Source: Deinococcota bacterium (GTDB taxonomy: Bacteria; Deinococcota; Deinococci; Deinococcales; Trueperaceae). Taken from it: a DNA stretch of 49,633 bases. The stretch covers positions 1-49,633 of the forward strand of contig CAUJFI010000039.1 of the NCBI GenBank assembly GCA_963170125.1. Reading direction: 5' to 3'. Shown piece by piece: positions 15,858-26,161 of the stretch (positions within the stretch are counted from its first letter, which is position 1; the number at the start of each line of letters is the position of its first letter). The notes beneath the pieces are model-generated. The model did no database searches. It saw nothing but the letters and a program-made list of their open reading frames with translations, and was not told the origin of the DNA. The position numbers were made by a program, and so were the translations under genes.

Positions 15858-16537
15858 GGCACCGCGCTCTTGAAGTCGCACGCCACGAGCAGGTCGCCCT
15901 GCTCGACGATCGCGACCTCGCCGACCTGCGCTAGCAGGCGGCCGGGGCAGACGATGTAGCTATGGCCATCGACGACCTCCGCCACGAAGCGGACCCCACC
16001 CCGTACGGCCTCCGTGAACTCGGCAACGGGCAGCTCGCCAGCCAGGGGGATGGGGCCGTAGCCCTGCTCAAGGCGCCAGCGACTGCCGTCGTGCATGACG
16101 CGTGCGCCCAGGCCGCTCACCTTGACGTTGAAAGCGGGGAGCGCGCCCGGTTCGCGTACGGGCTCCCATTCGGACGGCTTGACGAAGCCGATCGTGCTCG
16201 TCGCGCACGAACGCGCCTGGCCGCCGTCCGTGTACTCGACCACGGCGGCTTCCTTCGTGATGCGGCCGCGCAAGGCGTCGGCCATGGCCTCCGCGGCCTC
16301 CCGGCTCATGAAGCAGCCGACGCGCACGCGCACGAACTGCATGCCGTCTTGCATGGCGAACTCCGTGTACGCGTCGAAGTCCCTGAGGCGCAGCTCGGCC
16401 GCCGCCGCCTGGGCCTCGCGGTAGTCGCGGAGCGCGACGGTCTGCACGGCCCAGGCCCGGGGGCCGTCGGCCTGCGCGGCCGCGCGTCCGACGAGCAGCG
16501 CTCCAAGCAGCAGCCACGCCGCCGTTCGTGAGCTCAC
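15854..16537 (-). CDS. Secreted SPOR-domain protein
   Basis: 227 aa from a GTG that overlaps the hisH stop (GTGA). A signal peptide (TAAWLLLGALLVGRAAAQA) is followed at residues ~27-100 by a SPOR-like module: RAWAVQTVALRDYREAQAAA, LRDFDAYTEFAMQDGMQFVR, VRVGCFMSREAAEAMADALR. SPOR domains bind denuded septal peptidoglycan. The remaining ~120 residues, with several cysteines (RSCATS, SYIVCPGR, LVACDF), are not recognised. It sits between the histidine genes and rapZ-yvcK, so it may be part of a cell-wall control operon. The longer frame upstream to 16807 overlaps hisH and is Arg-rich, so it was not used. Confidence 0.8.
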   Translation of the reverse strand: MSSRTAAWLLLGALLVGRAAAQADGPRAWAVQTVALRDYREAQAAAAELRLRDFDAYTEFAMQDGMQFVRVRVGCFMSREAAEAMADALRGRITKEAAVVEYTDGGQARSCATSTIGFVKPSEWEPVREPGALPAFNVKVSGLGARVMHDGSRWRLEQGYGPIPLAGELPVAEFTEAVRGGVRFVAEVVDGHSYIVCPGRLLAQVGEVAIVEQGDLLVACDFKSAVP

Positions 16538-17172
16538 GCGGCGGTCCCGGAGGTTACCGCTGCGAGGTTGGAGAGTATCCGCAACCCGACGGCCTGGCTC
16601 TTCTCGGGGTGGAACTGCGTGGCGTGAACGTTGCCGAGGGAGAAGGCGGAGAGGAAGCTCACGCCGGCGTACTCGGTGGTGGCGCTGGCCGCGGGGCGGT
16701 TCTCGAGCCCGACATCGGCGTAGTAGGAGTTCGCGAAGTACACGTAAGCCCCCGAGGCGACCCCGGTCAGGAGCGGGAAGTCGGGGCCTTTCGCCAGCCG
16801 GTTCCAACCCATCTGGGGCACGGGCGCGGCGCCGTGCGGGAAGCGCCTCACCCAGCCCGGCAGGAGACCGAGCCCGGCCTCACCCGGCGCCTCGTCCGAC
16901 CCCTCGAGCAGAAGCTGCAGACCCACGCAGATGCCTAGGAACCGCCGACCGCTTGCCACGTGGTCCCGCACCGCCGCCTCGAAGCCGGAGGCCCTGAAGG
17001 CGCGCGCCACCTGCCCGAAGTGCCCCTGGCCGGGGAGGACGAGCAGGTCCGGCTGGCCGACGGCTCCCGGTTCCGCCACTACCCTCGGCGCGAGCCCGGC
17101 GACCGCCAAGGCGCGCTCGATGCTCCTCAAGTTGCCCGCGCCGTAGTCGATGACGACGCTAGTGAAGCTCAC
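16534..17172 (-). CDS. hisH: Imidazole glycerol phosphate synthase, glutaminase subunit
   Basis: 212 aa from a GTG that overlaps the hisB stop (GTGA). Class I glutamine amidotransferase: SVVIDYGAGNLRSIERAL at the N-terminus, oxyanion region VLPGQGHFG, nucleophile C82 in FLGICVGLQLLLEG, and the catalytic His-Glu pair in HATQFHPEKSQ. It supplies ammonia to HisF, which is not in this window. It is coupled with hisB and hisC upstream and the SPOR gene downstream. Confidence 0.95.
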   Translation of the reverse strand: MSFTSVVIDYGAGNLRSIERALAVAGLAPRVVAEPGAVGQPDLLVLPGQGHFGQVARAFRASGFEAAVRDHVASGRRFLGICVGLQLLLEGSDEAPGEAGLGLLPGWVRRFPHGAAPVPQMGWNRLAKGPDFPLLTGVASGAYVYFANSYYADVGLENRPAASATTEYAGVSFLSAFSLGNVHATQFHPEKSQAVGLRILSNLAAVTSGTAA

Positions 17173-17777
17173 AGCACGCCCTTGGTCGAAGGCAGGCCGG
17201 CGTGCGTGACCTTCACTGCGTCGCGCAACGCCCTGGCGAAGGCCTTCATCACGGCCTCGCACGCGTGGTGCGTGTCGTCAGCGCTGATGAGACGGACGTG
17301 CAACGTCGCCCCGGCGTGATTGGCGAAGCCCCTCAGAAGCTCGCGGAGGTGGTACGCCGTGAAACCGCCCGAGTCGCCGTGCAACCTGCCGGGGTCGAAC
17401 GTGATGTGCGGGCGCCCAGACAGGTCGACGACGACGTGAGCCAGGGTCTCGTCCATCGGGACGAACGCGCTACCGTAACGCTCGATGCCTTGACGGCTCC
17501 CGAGCGCCTCCGCGAACGCCTGGCCGATGACGATGCCGCAGTCCTCGGCCAGGTGGTGGACGTCGACGTGCAGGTCGCCGCTACCGGAGAGCGCGAGCGC
17601 GAGGCGCCCGTGGCGCACGAGCTGCTCGAGGAGGTGATCGAGGAAACCGTGTCCGGTCGTGACGCTTCCGGCCCCGGACGCCGAAGCGTCGATCGGCGAC
17701 GCGTCCAGGTCGACGGTCACGCGGATGCGCGTCTCGCGCGTCTCGCGAACCACCTCAGCGCTGCGTGTCAGGTCCAT
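17169..17777 (-). CDS. hisB: Imidazoleglycerol-phosphate dehydratase
   Basis: 202 aa, the size of the monofunctional enzyme. The metal-binding repeats are GHGFLDHLLEQLVRHG, VDVHHLAEDCGIVIGQAF and ADDTHHACEAVMKAFARAL; GSAFVPMDETLAHVVVDLSG is also typical. It converts IGP to imidazole-acetol phosphate, with Mn2+. ATG 17777 follows GGAGGG with 6 nt spacing and overlaps the end of hisC by 23 nt. Confidence 0.95.
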   Translation of the reverse strand: MDLTRSAEVVRETRETRIRVTVDLDASPIDASASGAGSVTTGHGFLDHLLEQLVRHGRLALALSGSGDLHVDVHHLAEDCGIVIGQAFAEALGSRQGIERYGSAFVPMDETLAHVVVDLSGRPHITFDPGRLHGDSGGFTAYHLRELLRGFANHAGATLHVRLISADDTHHACEAVMKAFARALRDAVKVTHAGLPSTKGVL

Positions 17778-18849
17778 CTCGTCCCTCCAAGGGCACGTCG
17801 GCCGCGGCGGCCGCCCCGCAAGCGGCCAAGAACGCGTCGTTCTCGGAACAAGTACCAACGGAGACCCTGAGGCAGCGCTCGGCGCCGGGCAGGTGGTCCT
17901 GGCGCCTGATCACCACCCCGGCCTCGAGCAGGCGGCGGTACCAGGCCTCCGGGTCGGCGACTCGGAAGAGGATGAAGTTCGCCTCGGACGGGAACGGCTC
18001 CACGCCAGGGAGGGCCGCGAGGGCAGCGCCGAGGCGGCGACGCTCGGCCAGCACGTGACGTACCCGCTCCGCCACGATGCCCTGCTCGTCCAGCAAGGTG
18101 GTGGCGACGGTCGTCTGCCAGGCGCTGACGCTGAACGGTAGGAGCGCCTTGCGCAACTCCTCCGCGACCTCCGGGTGCGCCAGCGCGTAGCCGACGCGCG
18201 CGCCGGCGAGCCCGAGGGCCTTGCTGAACGTGCGCAGGATGACGACGTTCTCGTGGCGTGCCGCCAAGCCCTCGAGGTTCTTGCCGGCGAACTCGGCGTA
18301 CGCCTCGTCCAGCACGACCAGGAGCTCTGGCCCTGCGGCCTCGACCAGGCGCTCGATCGCGCTCTCCTCGAAGAGGTTGCCCGTCGGCGCGGCGGGGTTG
18401 GCGAGGAAGAGCACGCCCGCTCGGCCGGCCAAGGCAGCCGCCAGGTCGCGCTCGGGCAGGGCGAAGCCCGGTAGGAGGGGGACCTCCACGAGCTCGGCCC
18501 CCAACAGGCGCGCCTGCGCGGAGTACACGGCGAACGTCGGCGCCACCGTTACGACGCTGCGCCCTACCCCGGAGACGATGGTGATAGCCTGGATGAGCGT
18601 GTTCGAGCCGTTGGCGACCACGACCGCCTCGGCGGGCACGCCGTGGCGCTCCGCCAAACGCGCCTCGAGCATCCGGGGCCCGAGGTCGGGGTAGCGGTTC
18701 CACGCGACGTTCGCGAGCGCGCGCGCGACTCGCTCCTTGACGACCTCTGGCACGTCGTCCGGGCTCTCGTTCTGGTCCAGCTTGATGGGCTCCGGCCGCG
18801 GGGTGAAGCGGTACGGCGCCAAGGCCTTGACGGCGGTCCTGATCGTCAT
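17755..18849 (-). CDS. hisC: Histidinol-phosphate aminotransferase
   Basis: Starting at ATG 18849 the protein has 364 aa, usual for HisC: IKLDQNESPDDVP, NRYPDLGPRMLEARLAERHG, substrate/PLP region ANGSNTLIQAI, VLDEAYAEFAG, and the PLP-lysine in LRTFSKALGLAGARVGYAL. It transaminates imidazole-acetol phosphate with glutamate. The start is placed 7 nt after a TAGCAT -10 box, implying a leaderless mRNA. An ATG 9 nt upstream (18858) lies inside the -10 box and is unlikely. It heads the overlapping run hisC-hisB-hisH-SPOR-rapZ-yvcK. Confidence 0.94.
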   Translation of the reverse strand: MTIRTAVKALAPYRFTPRPEPIKLDQNESPDDVPEVVKERVARALANVAWNRYPDLGPRMLEARLAERHGVPAEAVVVANGSNTLIQAITIVSGVGRSVVTVAPTFAVYSAQARLLGAELVEVPLLPGFALPERDLAAALAGRAGVLFLANPAAPTGNLFEESAIERLVEAAGPELLVVLDEAYAEFAGKNLEGLAARHENVVILRTFSKALGLAGARVGYALAHPEVAEELRKALLPFSVSAWQTTVATTLLDEQGIVAERVRHVLAERRRLGAALAALPGVEPFPSEANFILFRVADPEAWYRRLLEAGVVIRRQDHLPGAERCLRVSVGTCSENDAFLAACGAAAAADVPLEGRDGPDTQR

Positions 18850-18856
18850 GCGTAAC

Positions 18857-18885
18857 ATGCTAGCGCGCTTCGGAGAGCGTGCCAC
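18857..18885 (-). promoter_or_regulatory. Probable promoter of the hisC-yvcK operon (leaderless)
   Basis: GTGGCA (18885-18880, 4 of 6 to TTGACA), a 17-nt spacer and TAGCAT (18862-18857). The -10 box ends 7 nt before ATG 18849. Confidence 0.5.
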
Positions 18886-18904
18886 GCCGGGGTCGACCCC
18901 CGGC

Positions 18905-21028
18905 TTACTGCCCCATGCGCTTGCGGACGTCTGCGATGAGGCCGTCGGTGGTGGCCTGCAGGCCCGGATCGAGCCGACCCGCCTCCGTGAACTCCGTGAT
19001 GGAGTCATCGAAGCGCTGGATCGCGTAGTACACGATCCCGAGGTTCAGGTGGGCCTGGGCGTTCTGCGGGTTGGCGGCGACCGCCCTGCGCAGGTAGTCG
19101 AGGGCGAGGTCGAAGCGGCCGAGCTCGATCTGGGCGTAGCCCAGGTTGTTCAGCACGGTGTCCGAGCTCGGGTAGGTCTGCAGCGCGGCCTCGTAGTCCG
19201 AGACGGCGCCGCGCGTGTCGCCGTTCAGCTGCCGGGAGTAGCCGAGGTAGAAGGACGCGAGCCCGTTGGCCTGCGCCTCGGTCGAGCGCGAGAAGGCGGC
19301 GACGGCGGCGGCGTAGTCGCTGACGTCTAGCGCGTAGAGGCCCTGCTGGAACGCCACGCCGGCCTCCTCGGAGAACACGACTTCCGCGCCGCCAGTGAGC
19401 TGGCTCTGCTGGCCGAGGAGGTCGAGGCTGCGGCGCGCGACGGCCTGGTTCGGGTCGATGGCCAGGGCCTTCTCGAGCGCCTGGCGACCGTCGGCGAGGC
19501 GGCCGACGCGGACGAGGGCGGTCCCGTACAGCGCCTGGAGCTCAGCATCCTCGGGATCGGCGGCGACGAGCGGTTCGATGAGGCCGAGCGCCCCGGAAGC
19601 GCGACCCGCGGCGAGGTACAGCTCGGCGAGGTTCCGGTCGACGTCCGCGCCGGTGCCGCGCAGGGACTCGAAGGTGCGTTTCGCGCCCGCGAGGTCGCCG
19701 CGGCGCGCCTGCGCTACCGCCAACAGGTTGCCGACAGAGGCGTCCGTGGGGTACTGCGTGAACAGGGGCCCGAGGAGCGCCTCCGCCTCCTCGGCTCTGC
19801 CGGCCTGCAGTAGGTGATCGGCTTGCGCGACCCTCAGGTCGATGCTGTCCGGGTAGGCCGCCTGACCATCGCCGACAATGCGCAGCGCCTGGTCGGCGTA
19901 AGCGGACGGCAGCAGCCGCGCCAACGCGTACAGACCGGCGGAGCGAGCCAGCGGGTCGGTCAGCGCCTGCTGGAGGTAGGCGAGCGCGTCACCGCCGGCG
20001 CCGGCGCTCACGAGGCGCTGCATGACGGAGCCGCGCAGGAGGACCGACTCGGGGGTGTAGCTCTCGGCGCGCCGGAGCGTCTGGAGGGCACGCTGGGAGT
20101 CGCTCTGCAGCCCGGCGAGGCGCACGTAAGCGTCCACGAAGCGCGGGTAGGCCGCGATGGCCGCCTGCAGGTCGGCGGCCGCCTCGGTACCGCTCAGGAG
20201 CGCGGCCCGGCCGACGAGGGCGACCGCGTGGGCCGGGTTGGCGGCCAGCGCCGCCTCGAACGCGGCGGCGGCGGCCTCGTCACCAGCCGCGTCGAGCACG
20301 ACGCCGGCGGTGGCCTGGACCTCGGCGTCGTCGGGCGCGAGCGCGAGCGCGCGCTTGGCGGCCGCGACGGCCGTCGCCAGGTCGCCGTCCAGGGCCGCGG
20401 TGCGCGCGTACTCGACCGCCACCCACGCCGAGCCGGCGTCCAGTTCGGCCGCAACGGCGAGGTCGTCCGAGCGGGCGCCTGGCAGGCCCGACGCCGCCAG
20501 GCCCGTGGGGCCGAGGCTGGCCACGCTCGGGGTCTGCGAGGCGGCGGCCTTGACCTTGGCCAGGACCGCGCTCGAGGCGTCGGGCGAGACGACCTTGGCG
20601 ACCGCCTCCGCCGCGCTCGCGGCGAGGGAGGCTGGGTCGCTGCCCTGCACCTGGAGCGTCTGTACGCCCCCACCGACGGCGACGTTGAGCGCCGCCCTCA
20701 CGCCGCCACCGCCCGTGGTCACGCTGCCCGTCACGATGGCGCTAGCGTCGAACAGCCTACCGACGGTGGCGCCGACGTCGACCTGCGCGGCGGCGGCCTT
20801 GTTGGCCACGAGGGCGGCGTCACCGACCGGCGGGACGTAGGTGCCCGGCAGCTGGTTGAGGGCATGCTGCAGGGCCGTTGGCAACCCCAGCTGGTACGGG
20901 GACACGGTGGCATCCGTGTCGAACGGGAGGATCACCACGCGCTTCACGGCCGTGGTGCCCTGCGCGGCCGCGAAGGTAAGCGCCAGGGAGAGCGCCAGTA
21001 CCGAGAAGAGGGTCGAGGATCGTCGCAT
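18905..21028 (-). CDS. Secreted TPR-repeat protein
   Basis: 707 aa with a signal peptide (TLFSVLALSLALTFAAAQG). Residues ~28-170 form an alpha/beta domain (VKRVVILPFDTDATV, DVGATVGRLFDASAIVTGSV) resembling the CsgG/TolB-N type regions that often precede TPRs. The rest is a long series of TPR-like units; the clearest are AVAANPQNAQAHLNLGIVYY and LQTYPSSDTVLNNLGYAQIE near the end. It should be a periplasmic or surface scaffold. GTG 21031 and ATG 21028 are adjacent; I choose the ATG because it lies 8 nt after a TATACT box. It is followed 55 nt later by hisC. Confidence 0.85.
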   Translation of the reverse strand: MRRSSTLFSVLALSLALTFAAAQGTTAVKRVVILPFDTDATVSPYQLGLPTALQHALNQLPGTYVPPVGDAALVANKAAAAQVDVGATVGRLFDASAIVTGSVTTGGGGVRAALNVAVGGGVQTLQVQGSDPASLAASAAEAVAKVVSPDASSAVLAKVKAAASQTPSVASLGPTGLAASGLPGARSDDLAVAAELDAGSAWVAVEYARTAALDGDLATAVAAAKRALALAPDDAEVQATAGVVLDAAGDEAAAAAFEAALAANPAHAVALVGRAALLSGTEAAADLQAAIAAYPRFVDAYVRLAGLQSDSQRALQTLRRAESYTPESVLLRGSVMQRLVSAGAGGDALAYLQQALTDPLARSAGLYALARLLPSAYADQALRIVGDGQAAYPDSIDLRVAQADHLLQAGRAEEAEALLGPLFTQYPTDASVGNLLAVAQARRGDLAGAKRTFESLRGTGADVDRNLAELYLAAGRASGALGLIEPLVAADPEDAELQALYGTALVRVGRLADGRQALEKALAIDPNQAVARRSLDLLGQQSQLTGGAEVVFSEEAGVAFQQGLYALDVSDYAAAVAAFSRSTEAQANGLASFYLGYSRQLNGDTRGAVSDYEAALQTYPSSDTVLNNLGYAQIELGRFDLALDYLRRAVAANPQNAQAHLNLGIVYYAIQRFDDSITEFTEAGRLDPGLQATTDGLIADVRKRMGQ

Positions 21029-21036
21029 CACGGCGG

Positions 21037-21042
21037 AGTATA
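21037..21042 (-). promoter_or_regulatory. -10 box of the TPR gene (leaderless)
   Basis: TATACT at 21042-21037 lies 8 nt before ATG 21028. I see no good -35 hexamer. Confidence 0.45.
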
Positions 21043-21167
21043 CCCAGCGGCTCGTGAGAACCGCCTGCCGCGAGCGGCGCTCACGGCGTACGCCGGGTCC
21101 GCTAAGGTCGGCCGCCGGCGCCCGTCGCGGGGTCCGGAGGCGGGAACCAAGGGAGCGCGGCCGGTCG

Positions 21168-21581
21168 CTAGAGGCGGAAACCGGCCGGGAGGAGCGCGGC
21201 GACCGTCGTCTCCCTGACCGCGCCGGCGGTGTTCACGAGGTACACGCGCGCTTCCGGCGCGAACTCGAAGAGCACCTGCCTGCATGCGCCGCACGGCGTG
21301 GCCGGCTCGACGGCGGACGAGACGACCACCAGCTCCGTGAAGGCGCGTTCGCCGGCGGTGGCCAACGCCTGGACGGCCGACTGCTCCGCGCAGCGCGTCA
21401 GGCCGAAACTCGCGTTCTCCACGTTCGCCCCCGCGTAGATCGTGCCGGACGCCGCGCGCAAGGCCGCTCCGACGGGGAAGCTCGAGTAGGGCACGTAGGC
21501 GTTCATCTGCGCCCTCCGCGCCGCCAGCCAGAGGTCTTGCGGCACGCCGGCCGGCGCGTCCGCCGTGTGTGAACTCGTCAC
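21168..21581 (-). CDS. cdd: Cytidine deaminase
   Basis: 137 aa, typical of the homotetrameric enzyme. It has YVPYSSFPVGAAL, NVENASFGLTRCAEQSAV with the zinc ligand C64 and catalytic E66, and PCGACRQVLFEF with zinc ligands C97 and C100. It deaminates cytidine and deoxycytidine in pyrimidine salvage. The GTG at 21581 is 5 nt after GGAGGT and overlaps the dgkA stop (GTGA). The ORF can be read upstream to 21830, but that part is Arg-rich and antiparallel to no homology. In Bacillus the next gene would be era, which is absent here. Confidence 0.95.
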   Translation of the reverse strand: MTSSHTADAPAGVPQDLWLAARRAQMNAYVPYSSFPVGAALRAASGTIYAGANVENASFGLTRCAEQSAVQALATAGERAFTELVVVSSAVEPATPCGACRQVLFEFAPEARVYLVNTAGAVRETTVAALLPAGFRL

Positions 21582-21964
21582 GTCCCACCTCCCAACACGC
21601 CGGCCACCTTGGACACGAGCGGCGGCCCGATCACGAGTACGCCTACGAGCAGCGCCACGCCGGCCGCCACGAGCACGGCGGCGGCGGCGAGGTCCTTGGC
21701 CGCGGCGGCCGTCGGGTGGACGCTCGGCTCGACGAGGTCGACGAGTGCCTCGATGGCACTGTTGAGGAGCTCGAGGCCGAGGACGAGGCCGGCCACGACG
21801 AGCACGGGGGTGTATGGCGCTCCCGACCACCAGCAGAGCAGGCTCGCCACGGCGCCGATCGCGACCTCGATCCGGAAGTTCCGCTGCGTGCTCCAGGCTC
21901 TGCGCAGGCCGGCGTACGCGAAGCCGAAGGCGCGCGCGAGCCCGCGGTCGCCCAACCCGCTCAC
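21578..21964 (-). CDS. dgkA: Diacylglycerol/undecaprenol kinase
   Basis: 128 aa from a GTG that overlaps the ybeY stop. Three membrane helices and the DgkA signature are visible: FAYAGLRRAWSTQRNFRIEV, VLGLELLNSAIEALVDLVEP (the conserved E-x-LN-TAIE-type motif with S in place of T) and HPTAAAAKDLAAAAVLVAA. Members of this Gram-positive-like branch phosphorylate undecaprenol. It feeds the lipid carrier pool for cell-wall synthesis (inference from family). Confidence 0.93.
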   Translation of the reverse strand: MSGLGDRGLARAFGFAYAGLRRAWSTQRNFRIEVAIGAVASLLCWWSGAPYTPVLVVAGLVLGLELLNSAIEALVDLVEPSVHPTAAAAKDLAAAAVLVAAGVALLVGVLVIGPPLVSKVAGVLGGGT

Positions 21965-22410
21965 GCGCCGTCCACCCGCCTGGCCAGCGCGACGACCTTG
22001 GCCTGCGCCTCCAGGAACGGACGCCAGGCCGCCTCGTCGACGTGATCGAAGCCGACGAGGTGGGTGATCGCGTGGCCGGCGAGCACGAGCACCTCGGTCT
22101 CCAGGTCGTGGCCGTGCTCGAGGGCCTGGCGCCGAGCGGTGTCCAGGCTGATGAAGACGTCGCCCAGATGCGCCACGCCGGGGAACCACTTCCCGTCCGG
22201 CTCGAAGGTCGGGTAGGAGAGCACGTCGGTGGGGCCCGTCACCCCCCGGTCGCGCTCGTTGCGCTCCGCCATGGCCTCGTCGTCCACGAGGACGACCGTC
22301 AGCTCGCGCTCCCGCCACCCTTCAGCGTCGAGGTAGGCGGTGAGGACCGCCTCGAGGCGCTCAACGCGAGGGAAGCGTTCCGTCTCGTCCAACACCTCTA
22401 CGTGCGCCAC
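21961..22410 (-). CDS. ybeY: Endoribonuclease YbeY (rRNA maturation)
   Basis: 149 aa with the zinc motif HAITHLVGFDH (H113, H117, H123; H-x3-H-x5-H) and the preceding family pattern TDVLSYPTF and HLGDVFISLDTA. It acts in 16S rRNA 3' end maturation and ribosome quality control. It starts at GTG 22410 inside the last 50 nt of the pgpH gene, so the two are coupled. Confidence 0.95.
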   Translation of the reverse strand: MAHVEVLDETERFPRVERLEAVLTAYLDAEGWRERELTVVLVDDEAMAERNERDRGVTGPTDVLSYPTFEPDGKWFPGVAHLGDVFISLDTARRQALEHGHDLETEVLVLAGHAITHLVGFDHVDEAAWRPFLEAQAKVVALARRVDGA

Positions 22411-24350
22411 CCTGACCGCCCTCCTTCGCCGGTGCCTCCGCTTTGGAGCGCTTGAGGCCGCGTACCTCTTCTGCGCTCGGGTAGTTGATACGACGGTGGA
22501 GGATGGCCGTCAGCATGCGCTGGAAGGTCGCGGCGACGACATCCAGGTCGTGGAAGTTGAGGGGCGTCTCGTCCAACTGGCCGTCCTGAAGGCGCTGCTT
22601 GACGATCCGGTCGATGAGCGAGCGGATGCTCGTCGGGGTCGGGTCGGACAGGGTCCGCGAAGCCGACTCGACGGCGTCGGCGAGCATGAGGATGCCCGTC
22701 TCCTTGGAGCGCGGCTTCGGACCCGGGTAGCGGAAGTTCAGCTCCTCCACCTGCCCCTCGTCGAGGGCGCGCTTGTAGAAGTAGCTGAGGACCGTGGTGC
22801 CGTGGTGCTCGGCCGCGAAGGCCGTGAGCTCCTCCGGCATGCGGTACTCCTCGAGCAGTTCGACCCCCTCGCGCACGTGGTTCGTGATGATGAGATAGGA
22901 GAGGTGCGGGCTGACGCGGTCGTGGGGGTTGTCGCCGGAGAACTGGTTCTCGACGAAGAACCCGGGCCGTTTGATCTTGCCGACGTCGTGGTACAGAGCG
23001 CCGACGCGGGCGAGCAGCGCGTTGCCACCGACGTTCTTGACGGCCTGGTCGACCAGGTTGGAGATGATGAGGCTGTGCTGGTAGGTGCCGGGCGCCTCCG
23101 TTATCAGCCGCTGAAGGAGCGGGTGGTTGGGGCTCGACAGCTCCACCAGCCGGAAGTCCGTCAGGAAGCCGAACCCGCTCTCGGCGATGGGCAGGAGCCC
23201 GAGCGCCAGCACGCCGGCCAGGACGCCCCCCGCGAAGAGCAGGCCGGCCCCGGCCGCCATGCCGCCCGGCGTCATGCCTCCACCCAGCAGGACGAGGCCG
23301 ACGAGCGCCACCGCCGCGGCTAGGCCGCCGAGGGTCCCGGCGAAGAGGAGGCTGAGGCGGCTGGTGAGGCTCCGCGCCAGATGGGCCGCGACGGCGCTGC
23401 CGATGAGGGTCGTGGTGACGGCGAACAGGGGGGAGGCCTGCACGATGAGGCCCACGGCCAGCGCCATCCACGCCGCCCACGGCATGGCGGCGCGCGGGCC
23501 GAGGAGCGCGGCCACCACGAGCGGCACGAGGAAGGCGAACAGGAAGCTCGGCGCGGCGCCTACCACGAGGCGTTGTAGGGCCAGGACGGCCAACGACAGG
23601 GCGACGAGGAACGCGACCTTGCGGAACGACATGGTGGAGCGCAGCATAGCCCTGGTCGTCACGAGCGGCGCGACGAGCATGATCGTGAGCAGGACGATGC
23701 CTACGACGATCCAGGTCGTCTGCGACGCCGCCTCGTCGCGGGCGTTGTAGAGCCCGAGCTGGTCGAGGACGCGCAGCTCGTCGTCCGTGAGCGGCTCGCC
23801 GGCGCGCACGAGGACCTGACCGGCCTCGACGGACTGCATCACGGGCGCGACCGCCGCCGCGGCGGCGTCCCGCGCCACCTGCGTGAGGCGATCGTTGGGC
23901 ACGGAGTTCGCGGCCAGCCGCCGCTCGAGCACGAGGCGCGTCTCGCGCTGCCTGTCGGCCGGCGCCAGTCGCGTTACCTCACCGATCAGGCCGGCCAGGT
24001 CGGCGGCACGGACACCGCGCGGCGCCTGATAGCGACTGATCACCTCGTCGATGACTGGCGCAGGCAGACCGGAGCTCGTAACGGCGGCGAGCACGAGCGT
24101 CGTGACCTGCAGGTCGGACGTGTAGACGGGCTCGATCTGGGCCCTGGCGGACTGCCGCTCGCGTTGCGTGGCGATGAGGTCGACGACCTGGGTCGCTACG
24201 GGCGCGACGAAGGTCTGCGGGCTGGGCTGCCCGACGCGCAGGGGCGTGCGTTGGCGCGTGCCGTAGACGCTGTAGAGGATGAGCCCGAAGGCGATGGCCG
24301 CCAGTAGTGCCAGCAGCCAGTAACGACCGGCCGCCGCCATCCTCAGGCGT

Positions 24351-24367
<17 letters not shown>
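22361..24367 (-). CDS. pgpH: 7TMR-HD phosphohydrolase (PgpH/YqfF type, c-di-AMP phosphodiesterase)
   Basis: 668 aa. One N-terminal helix (YWLLALLAAIAFGLILYSV) leads to an extracytoplasmic 7TMR-HDED domain (residues ~45-230), about seven membrane helices (to ~residue 430), then a cytoplasmic HD domain with ARVGALYHDVGKIKRPGFF (the HD pair), HDRVSPHLSYLIITNHVREG, AEHHGTTVLSYFY and LADAVESASRTL. In Firmicutes PgpH degrades the second messenger c-di-AMP. The start ATG 24367 overlaps the end of phoH by 17 nt. Confidence 0.94.
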
Positions 24368-25324
<957 letters not shown>

Positions 25325-25328
<4 letters not shown>

Positions 25329-26161
25329 CGAAGTCGCGATCTCGTCCTCCTGAGGCGCTTGACGGCTGCCGGTTCGGAGAGCACCTCATGCCAGATCATG
25401 CCGCGCAAGAGGTCGTCGCGTCCGGCGCCGAGGAACGCCGGTCCCCCCACGCCACCGTGCCGCTCGCCATGGGAGCCCCTTCCACCCGGTTCCCTTCGCG
25501 CGCCTGGCGCGCCCAGTGTAGCGGCTCCCGGCCTTGCGCCCTGTCTCCCACCCGGCATGCGCACGGTCGGTTGCACGACCTGCTCGTGGGTGTCGACGGC
25601 GCGGCGCGGGTCCACGCGCCGCCTCGTCACCTGGAGCGGCTCGGACTCTGGAAGTGGTGCCGAGGCACCCTCGCGCCCGAGCCCCCCGGAGGCGACCTTC
25701 CCGGAGACGAGCTGCCCGCCGGAGGAGCCGCTCGTGACGAGCCGACCGCTCTGCTGTCCGCTGACCAGACCGCCCTGGTGGGCGGGCGGCAGGGTGGTCG
25801 GCGTCGCGGTGGGTCGCGCGGTCTTCGCCTGGGTCGCCTGCTGCCCCGCCGCGACCTCACCGGCGGGGCCACTGTGCGCAGTTTGCTCGGCCTCCGCCAC
25901 CCGCCGCTGGATCTCCTCGAGCATCTCGCGGAAAGACTGGGGCTGCCGCCCGGACGCGCCGGCGTCGGCCTGGGCTCCGCGGGCCCGCGTCTGCGCGGTG
26001 GGCGTCGTCGGACGCGTACCTGGCGCGCCCCCGGTCGTGGGAGCGTTGGGCTTGCGCGGCGCCTGACCGCCCTGCTGCCCTTTCTTCCTCGTGAAGAGCG
26101 GCACGACGAAGAAGAAGACGAAGAAGATCAGGCCGATGATCTCCTCGAAGCCGATGTTCAC
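25325..26161 (-). CDS. Unknown single-pass membrane protein between floA and phoH
   Basis: 278 aa, not recognised. An N-terminal hydrophobic segment ([20 protein letters not shown]) anchors it with a basic cytoplasmic flank. A short helix-prone stretch follows at ~residues 75-93 ([19 protein letters not shown]), then about 150 residues of Gly/Gln/Pro/Thr-rich, probably disordered chain. The C-terminus has an ordered-looking tail ([20 protein letters not shown]). ATG 26161 overlaps the floA stop (ATGA) and its own stop overlaps phoH, so it is part of the cluster. In Bacillus this place holds yqfB-yqfC-yqfD, none of which it resembles. Confidence 0.75.

Noticed and set aside
22398..23480. 360-codon frame on the same strand inside pgpH
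   Set aside because: Different frame, His/Pro/Arg-rich, and pgpH is clearly coding here.
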